From assembly GCF_024166365.1 (NCBI RefSeq), contig NC_064831.1, forward strand, positions 50,407,768-50,471,767: a stretch of 64,000 bases of DNA, read 5' to 3'. The stretch's first letter is position 1; the number at the start of each line of letters is the position of its first letter. Both the position numbers and the translations under genes were made by a program. Source of the stretch: Elephas maximus indicus. Its lineage: Eukaryota > Chordata > Mammalia > Proboscidea > Elephantidae. Below the pieces are notes generated by a model, which saw nothing but the letters and a program-made list of their open reading frames with translations, had not been told where the DNA came from and searched no databases. Of the stretch, positions 24,201-36,161 are shown in pieces.

Positions 24201-24410
24201 TTCCACTGCTATTCATAAGGTTTTCACTGGCTAATTTTTTCAGAAATAGATCACCAAGTCCTTCTTGCTATCTGTCTTAGTCTGGAGGCTCTGCTGAAAC
24301 CTGTCCATCTTGGGTGCTTTGCTGGCATTTGAAATACTGGTGGCATAGCTTCCAGCATCACAGCAACACCCAAGCCACCAAAGTACAACAAACTGACAGA
24401 CTAGTGGTGG
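21228..24410 (-). mobile_element. RTE LINE (RTE1_LA type), nearly full length, inactivated
   Basis: It reads from a 5' end near 24410 to a 3' end near 21228, about 3.2 kb, close to the expected family length. Endonuclease signatures are the codons for ELKWTG around 23900 and GDWNVKAG around 23590. Reverse-transcriptase signatures follow: PIPKKGDPTECRNYR (about 22520), AGFRRG (about 22370), VHQGCILSPYLCNLYAE (about 22110), then YADDTTLLAES (about 21960). The coding region is broken by several stops and frameshifts, so no frame exceeds 150 codons. A deletion removed part of the tail next to GACTCATAGCAACCCC. It is a candidate ancestor sequence for AfroSINE tails but is not itself active. Confidence 0.92.
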
Positions 24411-26577
24411 CCTACCCTTAATTCTGGTGTCTCCCACAGATTTGGTAGGCTTTTGTTTCTTAAATCAGTCCTGATTTAGGCATGTTGAACACCTCTAATC
24501 AAGGACTTCAGCCAATCTGCCATAACCCTAAACAAAAATAAATCAGCTAGCTTCTTCCACTTTTAATGGCTATTCTGCTGGGCATTGCCCCGAACTCAGT
24601 TCCATTCTGTCAGTGCATGAACCTCTGGTTTGGACTTTTCCCAACTGTCTCTACATTTCAAGGTGGAGCCCTCACCATGAAGCAGTTCTCTGAAGAGCTG
24701 CCGCCCTAATTCCCCCTCCCACCCATCACTTTTCAGTGTCTCGGTGGGTCCCAAGCAATAAGAAGATCAATATGATAACAAATCCCCTCTTATTAGATCC
24801 TGTTTGATCTGAAGCCCACACTATCCAAGATTTCAGCTACATAATGCTGGCACCAGACAAGAGAAGTGGTTTTCCTATGAAAATAAATTAAACAAGCACA
24901 CAGAAGAAAAAGAAAACAGATGTGTGCCAATATTTGAGAGCCCGAAAAAAAAATTTTTTTTAATGTAGATGGAGAGCAAACCGAAGGGCGAGGGTGTCTT
25001 TCCCTTTCTGCTTTATTAGTCTTTCATGCTCTACTCTCCGCTTTCCCCCTCAACAAGACAAATATTTTCCTTTCAACAAATATTTTTAAGGCACTACTTT
25101 TCAATTAGGGATCGCTTTATTTCTTTTGTTTGCTGGGGTTTTGCTTTTCATGCGGAAATTATAAGGCGTGCTAAAGATGGCAAAAGCCAGTGCTGGGAGT
25201 AGCCTTGCTACAATCCATCAGCTGTGATAACATCAAGATGAATATATTGTCAGGAAGCTGTATGTAGCATTTCATTTACCCCACTCCCTCCCCGAGAAGG
25301 GCCCGCCAGGGATTACATTATTATTCAAGGTTCCTGGCTCCAAATGCAGATGGCAACTACAATTCGAAAGTAAACTTAAAAAAGGTGATAGGAAATAAAC
25401 CTTCTACAGAACATTTTTTTCAAATTAACCTTTTCACAGTTTAATTCCATTCTGTACTCCCGTAAATAGATCTGCTTTCAAGAACTAAAAAGTAATCCTA
25501 TAATAATAACACAAAGCTCAATTTCTCATGCCATACAATCACTAATATTGTGTTAAAAATCACGAGAAATCTGGTCGACTTCTTAAGCTTTGTAATTCAT
25601 TTCTGTACACCGATTGAAGAAACCTCATTAATTTAGGTGGTGGTTTTTTTTTTTTTTTTTTTTTTGCAGTACACCCAAGGCATGCAAATACTTGGAATTT
25701 TTACCTTAGGTTGGAGTTTAAGAAAAAAATTAACTTCTCATTTTCAGGAAGGATTTATGACCCTAGGAAAAAAATGCCCTTGGCAATATTTATGCTATCT
25801 AATTCACGAGTAAAATAGGCTATGCAGGATATAAGGAGTAAAAATGGAAACAAAAAAGGGGAAAGATTTTTATATAAATGGTGGGAATTTTTTAAGAAAG
25901 AAAAAATATGCTTTTATATCCCTAATGTTTTTTCCTATAGCCCAGTTTCAATATTTCAATCAAATGTAAGGTGGAAGGCCTTTGATTTGGGAGGAGAAAA
26001 AGCAAATCCTCTGAACCTTGATCTACCTGCAGTTTGTGCAGTGATCTCACCTGGGTTTAACCCCCAGTGGTACTCTCAGGTCACTTCATTGGCTGTGATG
26101 CTGTCCCCACTGAGCTGGGGTTACAGTCATCCTTAAACAGCGGAGCCTCAAAGGCTGCTCAAGGAGTATTTGCCATTCTTCATTAGCACTCGTAAATGTA
26201 TAACCCGCACATAAACACGTCACTGTCTCCTAATTAAACGGGATCTCTTCCTCTCTATTAAAAATTTAGAAGTGCTCCCTGAGTATAAACATGTCATCTG
26301 AGAAGTTGGGGGTGGGTTCCCCCCTCTTAATATCTGTGAACAACCAGCGGATTCTCCTTTAGCAAAGCCATGTTAGTAGCACAGATCCACAGAAATTATT
26401 CTAATTACTTTATTATCAGTAAAGATTGTTTACATGGAAAGAGTGTTCCAAGTTGGCAATAATATGTCCTCAAGTATTATCTGACTGTTTTTTTTTTTAG
26501 GGAAAGCAGTCTGGGGCCTTTAATTTACTTCAGAGATCCTCACAAATCTTCTCGCCCAGTTTCGTTTTCAAGGACCT
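24411..26577. other. Long repeat-free intergenic stretch
   Basis: Over 2 kb without a recognised transposon except poly(T) at 25648-25666. Such a gap in a SINE-dense region can mark conserved regulatory DNA. No exon was supported. Confidence 0.45.
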
Positions 26578-26590
26578 GTATCCCAGAAGA

Positions 26591-26686
26591 AACCCTGGTG
26601 GCGTGGTGGTTAAGTGCTACAGCCGCTAACCAAAGGGTCCGCAGTATGAATCTGCCAGGCGTCCCTTGGAAACTAGGTTTTTTGGG
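26591..26686 (+). mobile_element. Truncated AfroSINE with perfect 13-bp target duplication
   Basis: The head (AAACCCTGGTGGCGTGGTGG) is intact, but after CCCTTGGAAACTAG it jumps to a GGTTTTTTGGGG tail. GTATCCCAGAAGA flanks both sides (26578-26590 and 26687-26699). Confidence 0.88.
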
Positions 26687-26737
26687 GTATCCCAGAAGAG
26701 GTAATGCAGCATTCTCTGTGATTAAAAAAAAAAAAAA

Positions 26738-26873
26738 AAATTGCCATCGAGTACTCATAGGGACCCCTATAGGGCAGAGTAGAACTGCCCATAGGGTTTC
26801 CGAGGTGGTGGATTCAAACTGCTGACCTTTGGGTTAGCAGCCGAGCTCCTAACCACTGTACCACCAGGGTTTG
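26738..26873 (-). mobile_element. AfroSINE, shortened
   Basis: ATTGCCATCGAGTACTCATA to AACCACTGTACCACCAGGGT. It is next to an oppositely oriented copy 50 bases away. Confidence 0.88.
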
Positions 26874-27294
26874 CTTTTGTCTGATATCTGTCTGATAGTC
26901 ATATCTAAACTGGAGAATGAAGTCTTTGTTTTGTGTTATGTTTATCACTATGGGGACAATTAGCGTTCCTGGGAGGGAATCCACACAGGGAATGAAAACC
27001 TTCCTACAGTCTGTGTCATTTGTTCTGCTCTTAAAGACACTAAGGGCTTCTAAACTCCTTGTGCCTATTTTGGAAATGGATGGAGGAAATATAAAACACT
27101 TCCAGCACTCAGGCTTCATTTCCCAGGCTCCCAACCTCCTCCCCCGCCCCCCCCCAAAAAATCTGTTTCCATAAAGTTTGAAACAATATTTGTGACATGA
27201 AGCTTAATGTCACCCGACCGGCCGGAAACAGCAGCTTGTAAAATGTTTGCAGAGGTCCCTGTAGGTTTTTGAGCAGTTTGAGGTGTTTTGTTAG

Positions 27295-27309
27295 AGCGCT
27301 CTCTGGTGG
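27295..27309 (-). promoter_or_regulatory. CTCF-like motif downstream of ANXA2
   Basis: The minus strand reads CCACCAGAGAGCGCT, one mismatch from the CTCF core. Its direction is opposite to the motif at 53762. Confidence 0.35.
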
Positions 27310-27601
27310 TCAAATGTCACCGGCACAACTACTGTTCCACATTTTTTAAAGGGCTCATCGGACAACCCACAGAAGCACCATTTTGACGAAGGAAAGCAGC
27401 AATTCAGGGTTCAACTTTCTAGGATTTTGTTAGATTTGGGCTCCTCTCCTCTTCTCCGAAAACATCTTGAAATGCATTCACTCAAACAAAAAGGTATGTA
27501 TAAGAGTTCTCAAATGTGTGACAACTCTTAAAACACACACACACAAATGCAAAGCAATGTTTCCTAGTGATTTGGGGAACAGAGACTATGCCTAATGAAA
27601 T

Positions 27602-27812
27602 GACCACCAGCTGCCGTCAAGTCAATTTCAACTCATGGCGACCCCATACGTGTCAGAGTAGAATTGTGCTCTGTAGGGTTTTCAATAGTGATTTTTGGAA
27701 GTAGATTGCCAGACCTTTCTTCTGAGGCGTCCCTGGGTGCCAAGTGGACTCCAACCACCAGTCTTCGGGTTAACACCTGAGCTTGTTAACTATTTGCACC
27801 ACTCAAGGACTC
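27602..27812 (-). mobile_element. AfroSINE (LFSINE-like subtype)
   Basis: From CAGCTGCCGTCAAGTCAATT to ACTATTTGCACCACTCAAGG, with the variant middle TTTTGGAAGTAGATTGCCAG. Confidence 0.8.
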
Positions 27813-28845
27813 CAAAAACAAACCTAGGATTAAAAGGGAATCTCTCAGCTATAGCTAGCACTACTCATCCTCCAAGCTAGCACTACTCCAGCTTGCCAAG
27901 GAGTTTTCTGGCATCCAATTCCACCCCCTGTGCCCGGCCTGCAGCCCATGATCTGGCTCAATTGTCCCTCCACTGCTGCTGAAACTTGTGTCCTGTTCTG
28001 ACTGGTCTGTCCTGGTTCTTCCCTGGTGATAATAAATGATAACCACATTCATAAAGACAGGACTAGCAGTGGTTGAAAACAACGACCAAACTGAAGACAT
28101 CGCTGAACAAGCGTCCTCCCTGGAAATTTCTGGAATTCCCACGCCATGCACTGCAGGGCTTGCCAGCCAGACTTCTTACCAAAAATGAAATGAGAGCAGG
28201 AAATGGAACCGAAAATGTATGATTTTGTATTGTAAGTGCCAATTTTAGTACCCCTCAAGGACTGACTTCATAAGTTATTAGTAAGTACCTTCTAGTCATT
28301 CATGAAAATAAAAATCCTTAGAGTTGTTCATTGTAGGTAAGTGAACCCAAGAAAGGCCCTTGACCAGTTGCCCTAAAGTCTTCTGCTAACACATTACAAC
28401 ATGCATAACACTTCTCTGGGGATGACGGGCCTCAGCCAAAAGCTGATGTGCTGGTGGTAGACAGCCCCACAGGATGGCAGTCTTCTTCATATTTAATTCA
28501 TCTTGACCAAAAAAGAGTGATTTTTACACATTCTCTGAATAAGTAAGACTGTGAAATATGAAGCTGATTTCACATAGTATCGTGTTTAATGCTGTAACTT
28601 GTATCACAGTTACAAAAATCTGCCCCCACCTCCCTGAGCAGGAGGTCCGTGATGATGGGAGGCTTCTGCTTGGCTCTTCCCAGACCCTGGGGGATGGTGT
28701 TGATGGTGCTGCTAGGGGAGGTCTGGCCTGGGGAGAAAGGGGTGTATGTATGCGTGTTACAGAATTACAAATCTTTCCTAGAAGATCAGTTCAGTCTCAA
28801 ACATACGTTGGATTTTCTCATCTGTTAAGAGTTTTCTACCATATA

Positions 28846-28998
28846 GTGGCATAGTGGTTAAGAGCTCGGCTGCTAACTGAAAGGTCAGCAGTTCAAATCC
28901 ACCAGGCGCTCCTTGGAAACCCTATGGAGAGCTCTACTTTGCCCTATAGGGTTGCTATGAGTCAGAACTGAGTCGATGGCCCCAAACAACCACCACCA
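28846..28998 (+). mobile_element. AfroSINE
   Basis: TGGCATAGTGGTTAAGAGCT to GAACTGAGTCGATGGCC; the extreme head is missing. Confidence 0.85.
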
Positions 28999-29047
28999 TA
29001 AAGTCTGTCCCTGGGTGTTGCAAAGTGTTAACAGCTTGCCTGTGGCT

Positions 29048-29242
29048 GTTAGAAACCCTCGAGTCAATTTTCGACTCGTAGCAACCCCGTGTGTCAGAGT
29101 AGAACTACCCCATAGGATTTCCTAGGCTGTAATCTTTATGGGAGCAAATTGCCAGGTCTTTCTCCCATGGGACGCTGGGTGGGTTCGAGAGTCAAACTTT
29201 CTGCTAGCAGCTGAGCACTTAACAGCTGTGCCAACTAAAGGT
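29048..29242 (-). mobile_element. AfroSINE, long subtype
   Basis: CGAGTCAATTTTCGACTCGT to CTTAACAGCTGTGCCAACTA, antisense. Confidence 0.85.
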
Positions 29243-29249
29243 GCCTCAG

Positions 29250-29358
29250 AAGGTCACAGCCACTGAAAACCCCGTGGAGCACAGTTCTACTCTGACATAC
29301 ACGGGGGTCACCATGAGTCGGAACTGACTCCATGGCAGTTGGTTTGGGGTTTTTTTGT
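29250..29358 (+). mobile_element. AfroSINE (LFSINE-like), 5'-truncated
   Basis: AAGGTCACAGCCACTGAAAA, GTGGAGCACAGTTCTACTCT and GAGTCGGAACTGACTCCATG. With the preceding copy it makes a back-to-back inverted pair. Confidence 0.8.
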
Positions 29359-29694
29359 GATCATCAAGGTTAAAACAGAGATTCTCCAGCCACTCCTCCT
29401 TCCTTCACCAAGTGCCCTCTCTGAGGGGCCTCTACTGTCTCTGCCCCCTTCCCCGTTCAGGAGTTCCTCTCCTGTGCTATTAAAGTAACAAAGTCTTTAG
29501 AGTCTCCTCAGTAGGCGGCAGAACACGTCTGACTTGGCCATGAGCCTTGTAAATGATGCATGGAGCTAGCTTGTCAGAGAGCCCCACTGACTAGGGCCAG
29601 CATTCTCAAACCGGGCTTCCACAGCACCAGGTTTCCACGGTACTCCAGTTCCACAAACTGGACAGAAATATTTTGCTAATAAAAATATAAATGT

Positions 29695-30700
29695 TGACTT
29701 TTAAACAAATGGTGCTCAAATAACTAGACAACCATACTCAAATAATAGTAACAATAATAACCCACAGAGACCTTACGCCTTACATTACACAAAAATCAAC
29801 TCAGACCAGATCATAGACCTACATGTAAGATGCAAAACTATAAAACATTTTGAAGAAAACATAGAAAATCTACGTGACTTTGGGTTGGTGATGAGTTTTT
29901 AAATAAACCACCAATAGTGCAATCCATGAAAGAAAGACAATGATAAATTGGGTTTTATTAAAATTAAAAGCCTCTGTTCTGTGAAAGACATTGTTAAGAG
30001 AATGAAAGGACAAGTCAGAGAATGGGAGAAAATATCTGCAAGATGCGTATCTGATAAAACACTTGTCTCCAAGATATACAAAGACCTCTTTAAAAAGTTC
30101 AGCAATAAAGAAACTTAACAACCAATTAAAAATAAGCAAAAGATCTGAGCAGACAGCTCACCAAAAAAGATTAACCAACAGCAAATAAAAATGTGAAAAA
30201 ATAAATTGCAAATTAAAACAACAATGAGATACACATACTGCTGTTGTCAGTGTACCTTCAAGTCTCTTCTGACTCAGAAGCCCTACAGGACAGAATAGAA
30301 CTGCCCCGTAGAGTTTCCTAAGCTGTAATCTTTATGGGAGCAGATCATCAGGTATTTTCTCCTGTGGAACCGCTGGTGGGTTAGAACCGTTGACCTTTTG
30401 GTAGCAGCCGAGGGCTTAACCATTGTGCTGCCAGGGCTCCACATACCTATTAAAAAAATTAGAATGACTAAAATTCAAAAAACTGATAATACCAAATCCA
30501 AATGCTGGTGAGAACGTGGAGCAGCAGGAACCCTCATTTACTGGTGGTGGGAGTACAAAATGGTAGAGGTATTTTGGAAGACAGCTTGTCATTTCCTTCC
30601 CATACAATCCTACATATTTACCCAGCTGATTTGAAAACATCCACACAAAAACGTACACGGGAATTTTGACAGCAGTTTTGTTGATAATCACAGGCATTCT
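29695..30700 (+). mobile_element. L1 LINE ORF2 3' region, inactivated
   Basis: The order of landmarks is that of L1 ORF2: AAATGGTGCTCAAATAACTAG, AGATCATAGACCTACATGTA, AGCCTCTGTTCTGTGAAAGA, AGATCTGAGCAGACAGCTCA, then GTGGAGCAGCAGGAACCCTC and TTGGAAGACAGCTTG. Stops and small deletions abolish coding. An AfroSINE sits at 30239-30440. Confidence 0.88.
30239..30440 (-). mobile_element. AfroSINE inserted in L1
   Basis: TGCTGTTGTCAGTGTACCTT (antisense tail) to ATTGTGCTGCCAGGGCTCC (antisense head). ACATAC flanks both ends. Confidence 0.88.
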
Positions 30701-31055
30701 CTGCTCCATCTCTGCTCCAGTTTCAAATCATGAGAACAAAGGAGAAAATAGGAAAGACTAAAAGATGATCAAATCTTATGCCCTGAGAATATTAATGTCC
30801 ATAGCAAACTCCTGCTTGTACGTTGTCACGCTGAAAGGCTACCTGTACCACCTGCTCTTTGAAACTCATTATAAAAGGCCTCCTTCTACTGCCTGGTCTC
30901 TGCAAGGGTCAGATTCCAGAAAAAGAAGCAAGAACAGGTACAAGGCGGAGGGAGAAAAATCCATCACTGTACATGTCATTTCTGAAAAAGATTTAATGCA
31001 TACGTTTTTGAGGCATGGGATCTACATACATATGATTACAAAACTTTCCATTCAC

Positions 31056-31207
31056 CCTGGTGGTGTAGTAGTTAAGAGCTCGGTTGCCAACCAAAAGGTC
31101 AGTGGTTGGAATCCATCAGCCACTCCTTGAAAACTCTATGGAGCAGTTCTACTCTGTCCTATAGGGTCACTATGAATCAGAATTGACTCAAGGGCAATGG
31201 GTTTATT
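31056..31207 (+). mobile_element. AfroSINE
   Basis: CCCTGGTGGTGTAGTAGTTA to GAATTGACTCAAGGGCAATG. Confidence 0.88.
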
Positions 31208-31373
31208 TTTCTGGTTGTAAGGCTGCTCCTGGTTTACGGAATAAACACAAAACAGATCATTATTCCAAGATGTTCCCAGAACGGACTTCCAGAGACCCAA
31301 CCACAGACGCATGTGTGAGCACCATTGCCTGGAAATTACACCCCTCGGGCTGGTCTAACTTCTCCTTTTTTTG

Positions 31374-31408
31374 TTAGGTTTCTGTTTACACTCACAGCGA
31401 CCCCAGTG
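31374..31408 (-). mobile_element. AfroSINE tail (split by a DNA transposon)
   Basis: The short piece TTTACACTCACAGCGACCC continues in register at 32123 with GTGACCCCATGTGACAGAGT. Confidence 0.7.
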
Positions 31409-32122
31409 GCGTCACTAGGGTTAATGTCACCCAGTGTGGTAACTCTTGGTGTCACCCCCCATGGACCTCCTCCCATACCAGACCATACAGAATCCTTAGC
31501 CATGTTTTTGTGTACTTAAACTTGACTTGTAAATCGTACTTCCTGTCTATCACTCCTTCTTATCCTTGAATTACTACTTCACTCTCAAAAAAGTTATTGA
31601 TATCGGTTCGCAAATAATAATTAACATAACGTTGTAGCTAAAACACCAGAAAATCTGACAAAACCGTCGACTATAAAGCTCCAGCAGCAATGAAAACAAC
31701 AGTGTGTGCTTGACAGTGTCATTGTGATTGGGTAATAATGACAGCTCTGACCGGAGCACATTAAACCCATTGCTGGCTAGTGGATTCCGACTCATAGTGA
31801 CCCTATAGGACAGAGCAGAGCTGCCCCATAAGGCTTCCAAGGATCAGCTGGTAGATGCAAACCACCGACCTTTTGGTTAGCAGCTGAGCTCTTAACCACT
31901 GTACTACCAGGGTTTAAAAAGTAAATTAGCGTAGATTTTTAGCCTTGTAGGTATATTGATACATGTTAAGTTGGCCTTACAAAAAATGCTTTTGTTGTTA
32001 TAACTAATTACAGGGATATTTTTATAAATTCCTGCTGCAACACTGCACAAAAATTTTATTCATTCATTTTGGTGTCACCCCATGCGATCTGCACCCCCAC
32101 ACTCCCCCAGTGACACCACTGG
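31409..32122. mobile_element. hAT-like non-autonomous transposon with inverted ends
   Basis: The left end CAGTGGCGTCACTAGGG pairs with the right end, whose complement is CAGTGGTGTCACTGGGG. The flanking GCGACCCC and GTGACCCC look like an eight-base target duplication, allowing one lost C. Without a nested AfroSINE (31758-31916) the element is about 555 bases. It encodes nothing. The family was not named. Confidence 0.7.
31758..31916 (-). mobile_element. AfroSINE nested in the hAT-like element
   Basis: ATTAAACCCATTGCTGGCTA to TTAACCACTGTACTACCAGG. Confidence 0.88.
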
Positions 32123-32260
32123 TGACCCCATGTGACAGAGTAGAACTGTCCCATAGGGATTTCTTGGCTGTAACCTTCACAGAAGCAGATCGCCAGGTCT
32201 TTCTCCCAGTCTTTCAAAAAGCAGTCCAGCGCTTAACCATTGCACCACCGGGGCTCCTTT
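32123..32260 (-). mobile_element. AfroSINE head part after transposon insertion
   Basis: GTAGAACTGTCCCATAGGGA to AACCATTGCACCACCGGGGC. Confidence 0.85.
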
Positions 32261-33004
32261 AATGTCTTTCAAAATAGAAACCGTGTGCCCTGGGCTTTCG
32301 GACCTTTGAAATGTTCTCTGATCTTGTGGAATCAAACCTCCCTGAGTCTAGCCAGCTGATATTTCCTACAGTGTTTACCTGCCATCACTTCCTCCCAGAG
32401 TGGGAGACACAGGGCTCCAGGAAGTGGACCCTTAAATCATCCCCTTAAGGAGCCGGGGGGTCTATCTTATGTAATCACATCACATGTTTTTCAGGAACAG
32501 GAGGGATTGGCCATTGTGGGACATTGTTTTCTAACCATCATCAGCCTGCATGTATTCATCCACGTGACACAGTCAAAGTTGACAGAAACTTAAAAAAAAA
32601 AAAACACCTGCCTCCCCTGCCAACAAGATGAACGATGCTAGCTGTGCAGGAAGCTAAAGACGCACCCACACACCACCTGCCCAAGCACTCTGCCTGTCTC
32701 CTTGGTGGGCTCACAGAGTCAGGCCTTAAGATTTACTGACAGACCAGAGAGCCAAGAGAACCAAAGAAGCCAAATCCCCAAATGGAAACAGGCCAGAGAA
32801 GGAGGACAAGCTCCATGGGGACCCTCGAACAATTGTCAAATGCCCTTCCCACATTTCAAGGGCAAACACGACCCAGCAGGAAGGCTCTCTCCTGGGTCCA
32901 GGAGGACCATCTCTGAGAGATGAGTTTTTTCTACAACGATATTGAGTGATATTACTTACTTACATATTACCTATCCAATTATACCCTAAACTTCGCTGTT
33001 TAAT

Positions 33005-33108
33005 TTATTAAATGCTCACTGTACACCGGGAAGGATGGCAGGGGCTTTACATACTTTCTTTTATTTAACCCTCGCGCCCACCCTATAAGGTAAACACTGT
33101 CATTCCCG
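33005..33108 (+). mobile_element. MIR-family SINE fragment
   Basis: AAATGCTCACTGTACACCGG and ACCCTATAAGGTAAACACTG. Confidence 0.6.
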
Positions 33109-33117
33109 GGGGTGGGG

Positions 33118-33392
33118 GTGTGGCGGTGGTTCAGAGGGAGAATCCTCACCTTCCATGCAGGACGCCAGCCAGTTGCACCTCATGAGCAGCCAACATCTGT
33201 CCGTCAGTGGAGGCTTGCACGTTGCTGGGATGCTGAACAGGTTTTAGTGGAGCTTCCAGACTAAGACAGACTAGGAAGAAAGTTCTGACGATCTACTTCC
33301 AAAAATCAGCCAGCGAAAGCCCTGTGAATCACCACAGTCCAGCCCTTTGTGCAGGGGGTCACTGCGGGTTGGGAGCCAACTCCACAACGAGC
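33118..33392 (+). mobile_element. tRNA-headed, RTE 5'-bodied SINE
   Basis: A tRNA-like head (GTGGCGGTGGTTCAGAGGGA) joins a body resembling the RTE 5' region (TTGCTGGGATGCTGAACAGG, CTTCCAGACTAAGACAGACT) and an RTE-like end (GGGAGCCAACTCCACAACGA). Confidence 0.65.
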
Positions 33393-34877
33393 GACAACAC
33401 CGTCATTCCCAGGGAAGCAGATCCGTAGGACATACTGACTTCTAGACCCCAGGAGAAGGACTCCTGTGCCGACAGTGGGCTGGCCAGGGACGTAGAACAG
33501 CAGAGCCGAATTCAAACACATGCTACCGGTGGGCTAATCACTGGGCACCCCCAAGCCTGTATTCTGTATTTGATGGTGACAGGAAATGACTGACTGGCTC
33601 AGCTCATCCAGGGTGGGATTACCGAGTAAGCAGGGCACACACTGGCTTGCATGAACAAGGTACGCGTAGGCTTGATTGTATTTCCTGCTAATCTGTGGTG
33701 AGCAATTTCACATGGGTTACACCACGTCTTTGGGGGACAGGTGAAATTGTGCACTGCAGATTGGTGGGAAGGCACAGTTGGGCCCGTGTGTACCTTGTTA
33801 TTGGTACTCCGGCCCTGAGCTCATCTCTGAGGGAGAGCCCTCAAGAATGTCTAGTCTCTAAGCCAGAATTCTGTCTTAAAATACATTGAAAATATACTAA
33901 TAGCGCGTCTTGTCTGGCTCTTTCAGTTAAGTGTTATACTTAGTTTCCAGTTACGCTGCACACGCTGATTCCCTCAGACATGTTGCCGTCAGGTCGACTC
34001 GGATTCACAGGGACCCCATTCCAAACTCCCCATCCCACATTGAGGTGTGAGTGCCAGCATTGCTCCCTCTTCCTTTGTTCATCTGTGCTCTGAAATCATT
34101 TCCTGTTATTTCTTTGTTTTCCCAGCAGATTGGAATACGACATTCAGAGTATATCCTTCTTTGCTTTCCCTCTCACTACTAGGAATCTGTTTTCTCACAG
34201 GTCTATAAGATTTAGCGATATTAGGCTCTTCAGAGCTAAGGTGTGGGGCTCTCGGGTATCTGGAACACTTGCTCTGACTTACCTGGGGATATTGCGGATC
34301 ATAAAATGTCAAAAAGAAGATGTCAGAAGGCAAACATAAAAAGATTTCCCTCCTACTCTTCATTGTGGACTATGGGTTGTCCTGGTGACTGGTGAAGAAG
34401 AGGTGGTTCAGAATTGGATCGAGATTGGAGAGTAGATCTGAACATGGTCAGGGGCTTGCTCACCACTCCCAGGCACTAAGGTTTTCCCAGAGGTAGCCAA
34501 CGCTACTGTGGTCACTGTTCATCTCCTACAAACACCAGACACCCCATCAGAGATAGGGGCCCTTCAGGAGCTGCATGGGGGCTGGGCGCAGTTCCCCGCC
34601 ACCCCCCAGTCACTAGAAATCCAGCTGTCCTAGGGATAGGCAACTGGCTTCTTCCTTTCACCCTCAGAGCCCTTCCCCTTTGAGACCATCCAGGCTGACA
34701 TCTTCTTGAAATAGACTTTGAAAAACCAGAAGCCACTTAACTCTTCCTTGGGGAAAGGGAAGTCGAACTTCTCTGCTCAAAGCCCAGGCCACGTCTTAAG
34801 GAGGGGCAGGAAAACCTACCTCTCATTCTCGCCTGATGAGATTATGGTCAAGGAACTGAGTGCTAATTCTTAAGCAG
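33393..34877. other. Intergenic sequence, mainly unassigned
   Basis: It contains a relative of the unidentified insertion (about 33590-33745) and a small antisense AfroSINE tail piece (about 33984-34020). Otherwise nothing was recognised. Confidence 0.45.
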
Positions 34878-35081
34878 GCTGTTGTTGTTGTGTGCTATCA
34901 AGTCAATTCTGACTCAGCAAGGCCAAGTGACACATAGAACTGCCCTATAGGGTTTTCTAAGCTGTAATTTTTACAGGAACGGGTCACCAGGTCTTTTTTC
35001 CCACAGGGCACCTGGGTAGGTTTGAACTGCCAACCTTTCAGTTAGCAGCCGAGTGTTTAACGGTTGCGCCACGAGGATCCT
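34878..35081 (-). mobile_element. AfroSINE, long subtype
   Basis: CTGTTGTTGTTGTGTGCTAT to TTAACGGTTGCGCCACGAGG. Confidence 0.88.
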
Positions 35082-35757
35082 TTAAAATTGGTTATCCTGT
35101 CAAATATATTAACAGTGATTAGCTCCAGTTGGGCTTCCAGATGATTTAAATTTTCTTTATATTTTTCTTATTATCCAACTTTCTACAATGATTATGCATT
35201 CTTTTTGTAAGTCAGAAAAAATACCCCCCAAAAAAGTCCTGGTTAAGTCATCACCTTCCCTGAAAACTCCCAGGCCTTTCAGTGGGGGGAGAATCCTCTC
35301 CTCTCCTCAGTCACAGCCCGATCATTGTTACTTCCTTCTTCTCCCTCGTCTCTGTATCCACCATGCCTCCCTCAGTGACCAACACATAGTGGGACTTCAA
35401 CATACGGTTATTGAGAACAGTAATAAATTAGGGAATGAATAAGTGAGTGGCTGAGGCCCAGTATTACTAACCTTTCAAACTCTAAACTTTAAGAAACCTT
35501 CTAGTCATACCTATGATCCCCTATCTCTGAGGACAGAAGTGACCTGTTGAGACCAAGATGTTCTCCAAAACTCAAGAATCTACAGAAAATTCGTAATCTG
35601 GCAACTCCACTGGTATATAAACCTAAAAACTTGTCTCAAACATTTCTCTACTCCAGATCCAAACTCTTTGGTATTTATTGAATTAATGAATAACTGATCT
35701 TGAAATTTACTTGAAAGTATAATAACCATGGGCTATAACAGATCAGCTATGATGGAC

Positions 35758-35919
35758 TAGAAACCCTGGTGGCGTAGTGGTTAAGAGCTACTGCTGCTAA
35801 CTAAGAGGTTGGCAGTTCGAATCCACCAGGTGCTTCTTGGAAACTCTATAGGGCAGTTCTACTCTGTCCTGTAGGGTCGCTGTGAGTCAGACTCGATGGC
35901 AGCGGGTTCGGTTTTTTTG
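35758..35919 (+). mobile_element. AfroSINE
   Basis: AGAAACCCTGGTGGCGTAGT to GTCAGACTCGATGGCAGCGG. Confidence 0.9.
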
Positions 35920-36161
35920 GATTTACTGTTTAAATGTAGCAGCCACCCCCACAGCCAGGTTCCATTTACACAGTATTTCTTTTCCAGTTCTTCTCTTATC
36001 AAAAGAAAGCTCCTGGTTCAAACACAGCTCAGCAAGATATGGGGTGGGGGGTAGGGGGTGGAGCTGCAGGGAGTATCATCCTAACTACTTAGCTCATTTC
36101 TCCACTATGATTTTAGGGGTTCGAGAAAGTCCTCTTTTACCCCAACCAATCTCCATTTTAA

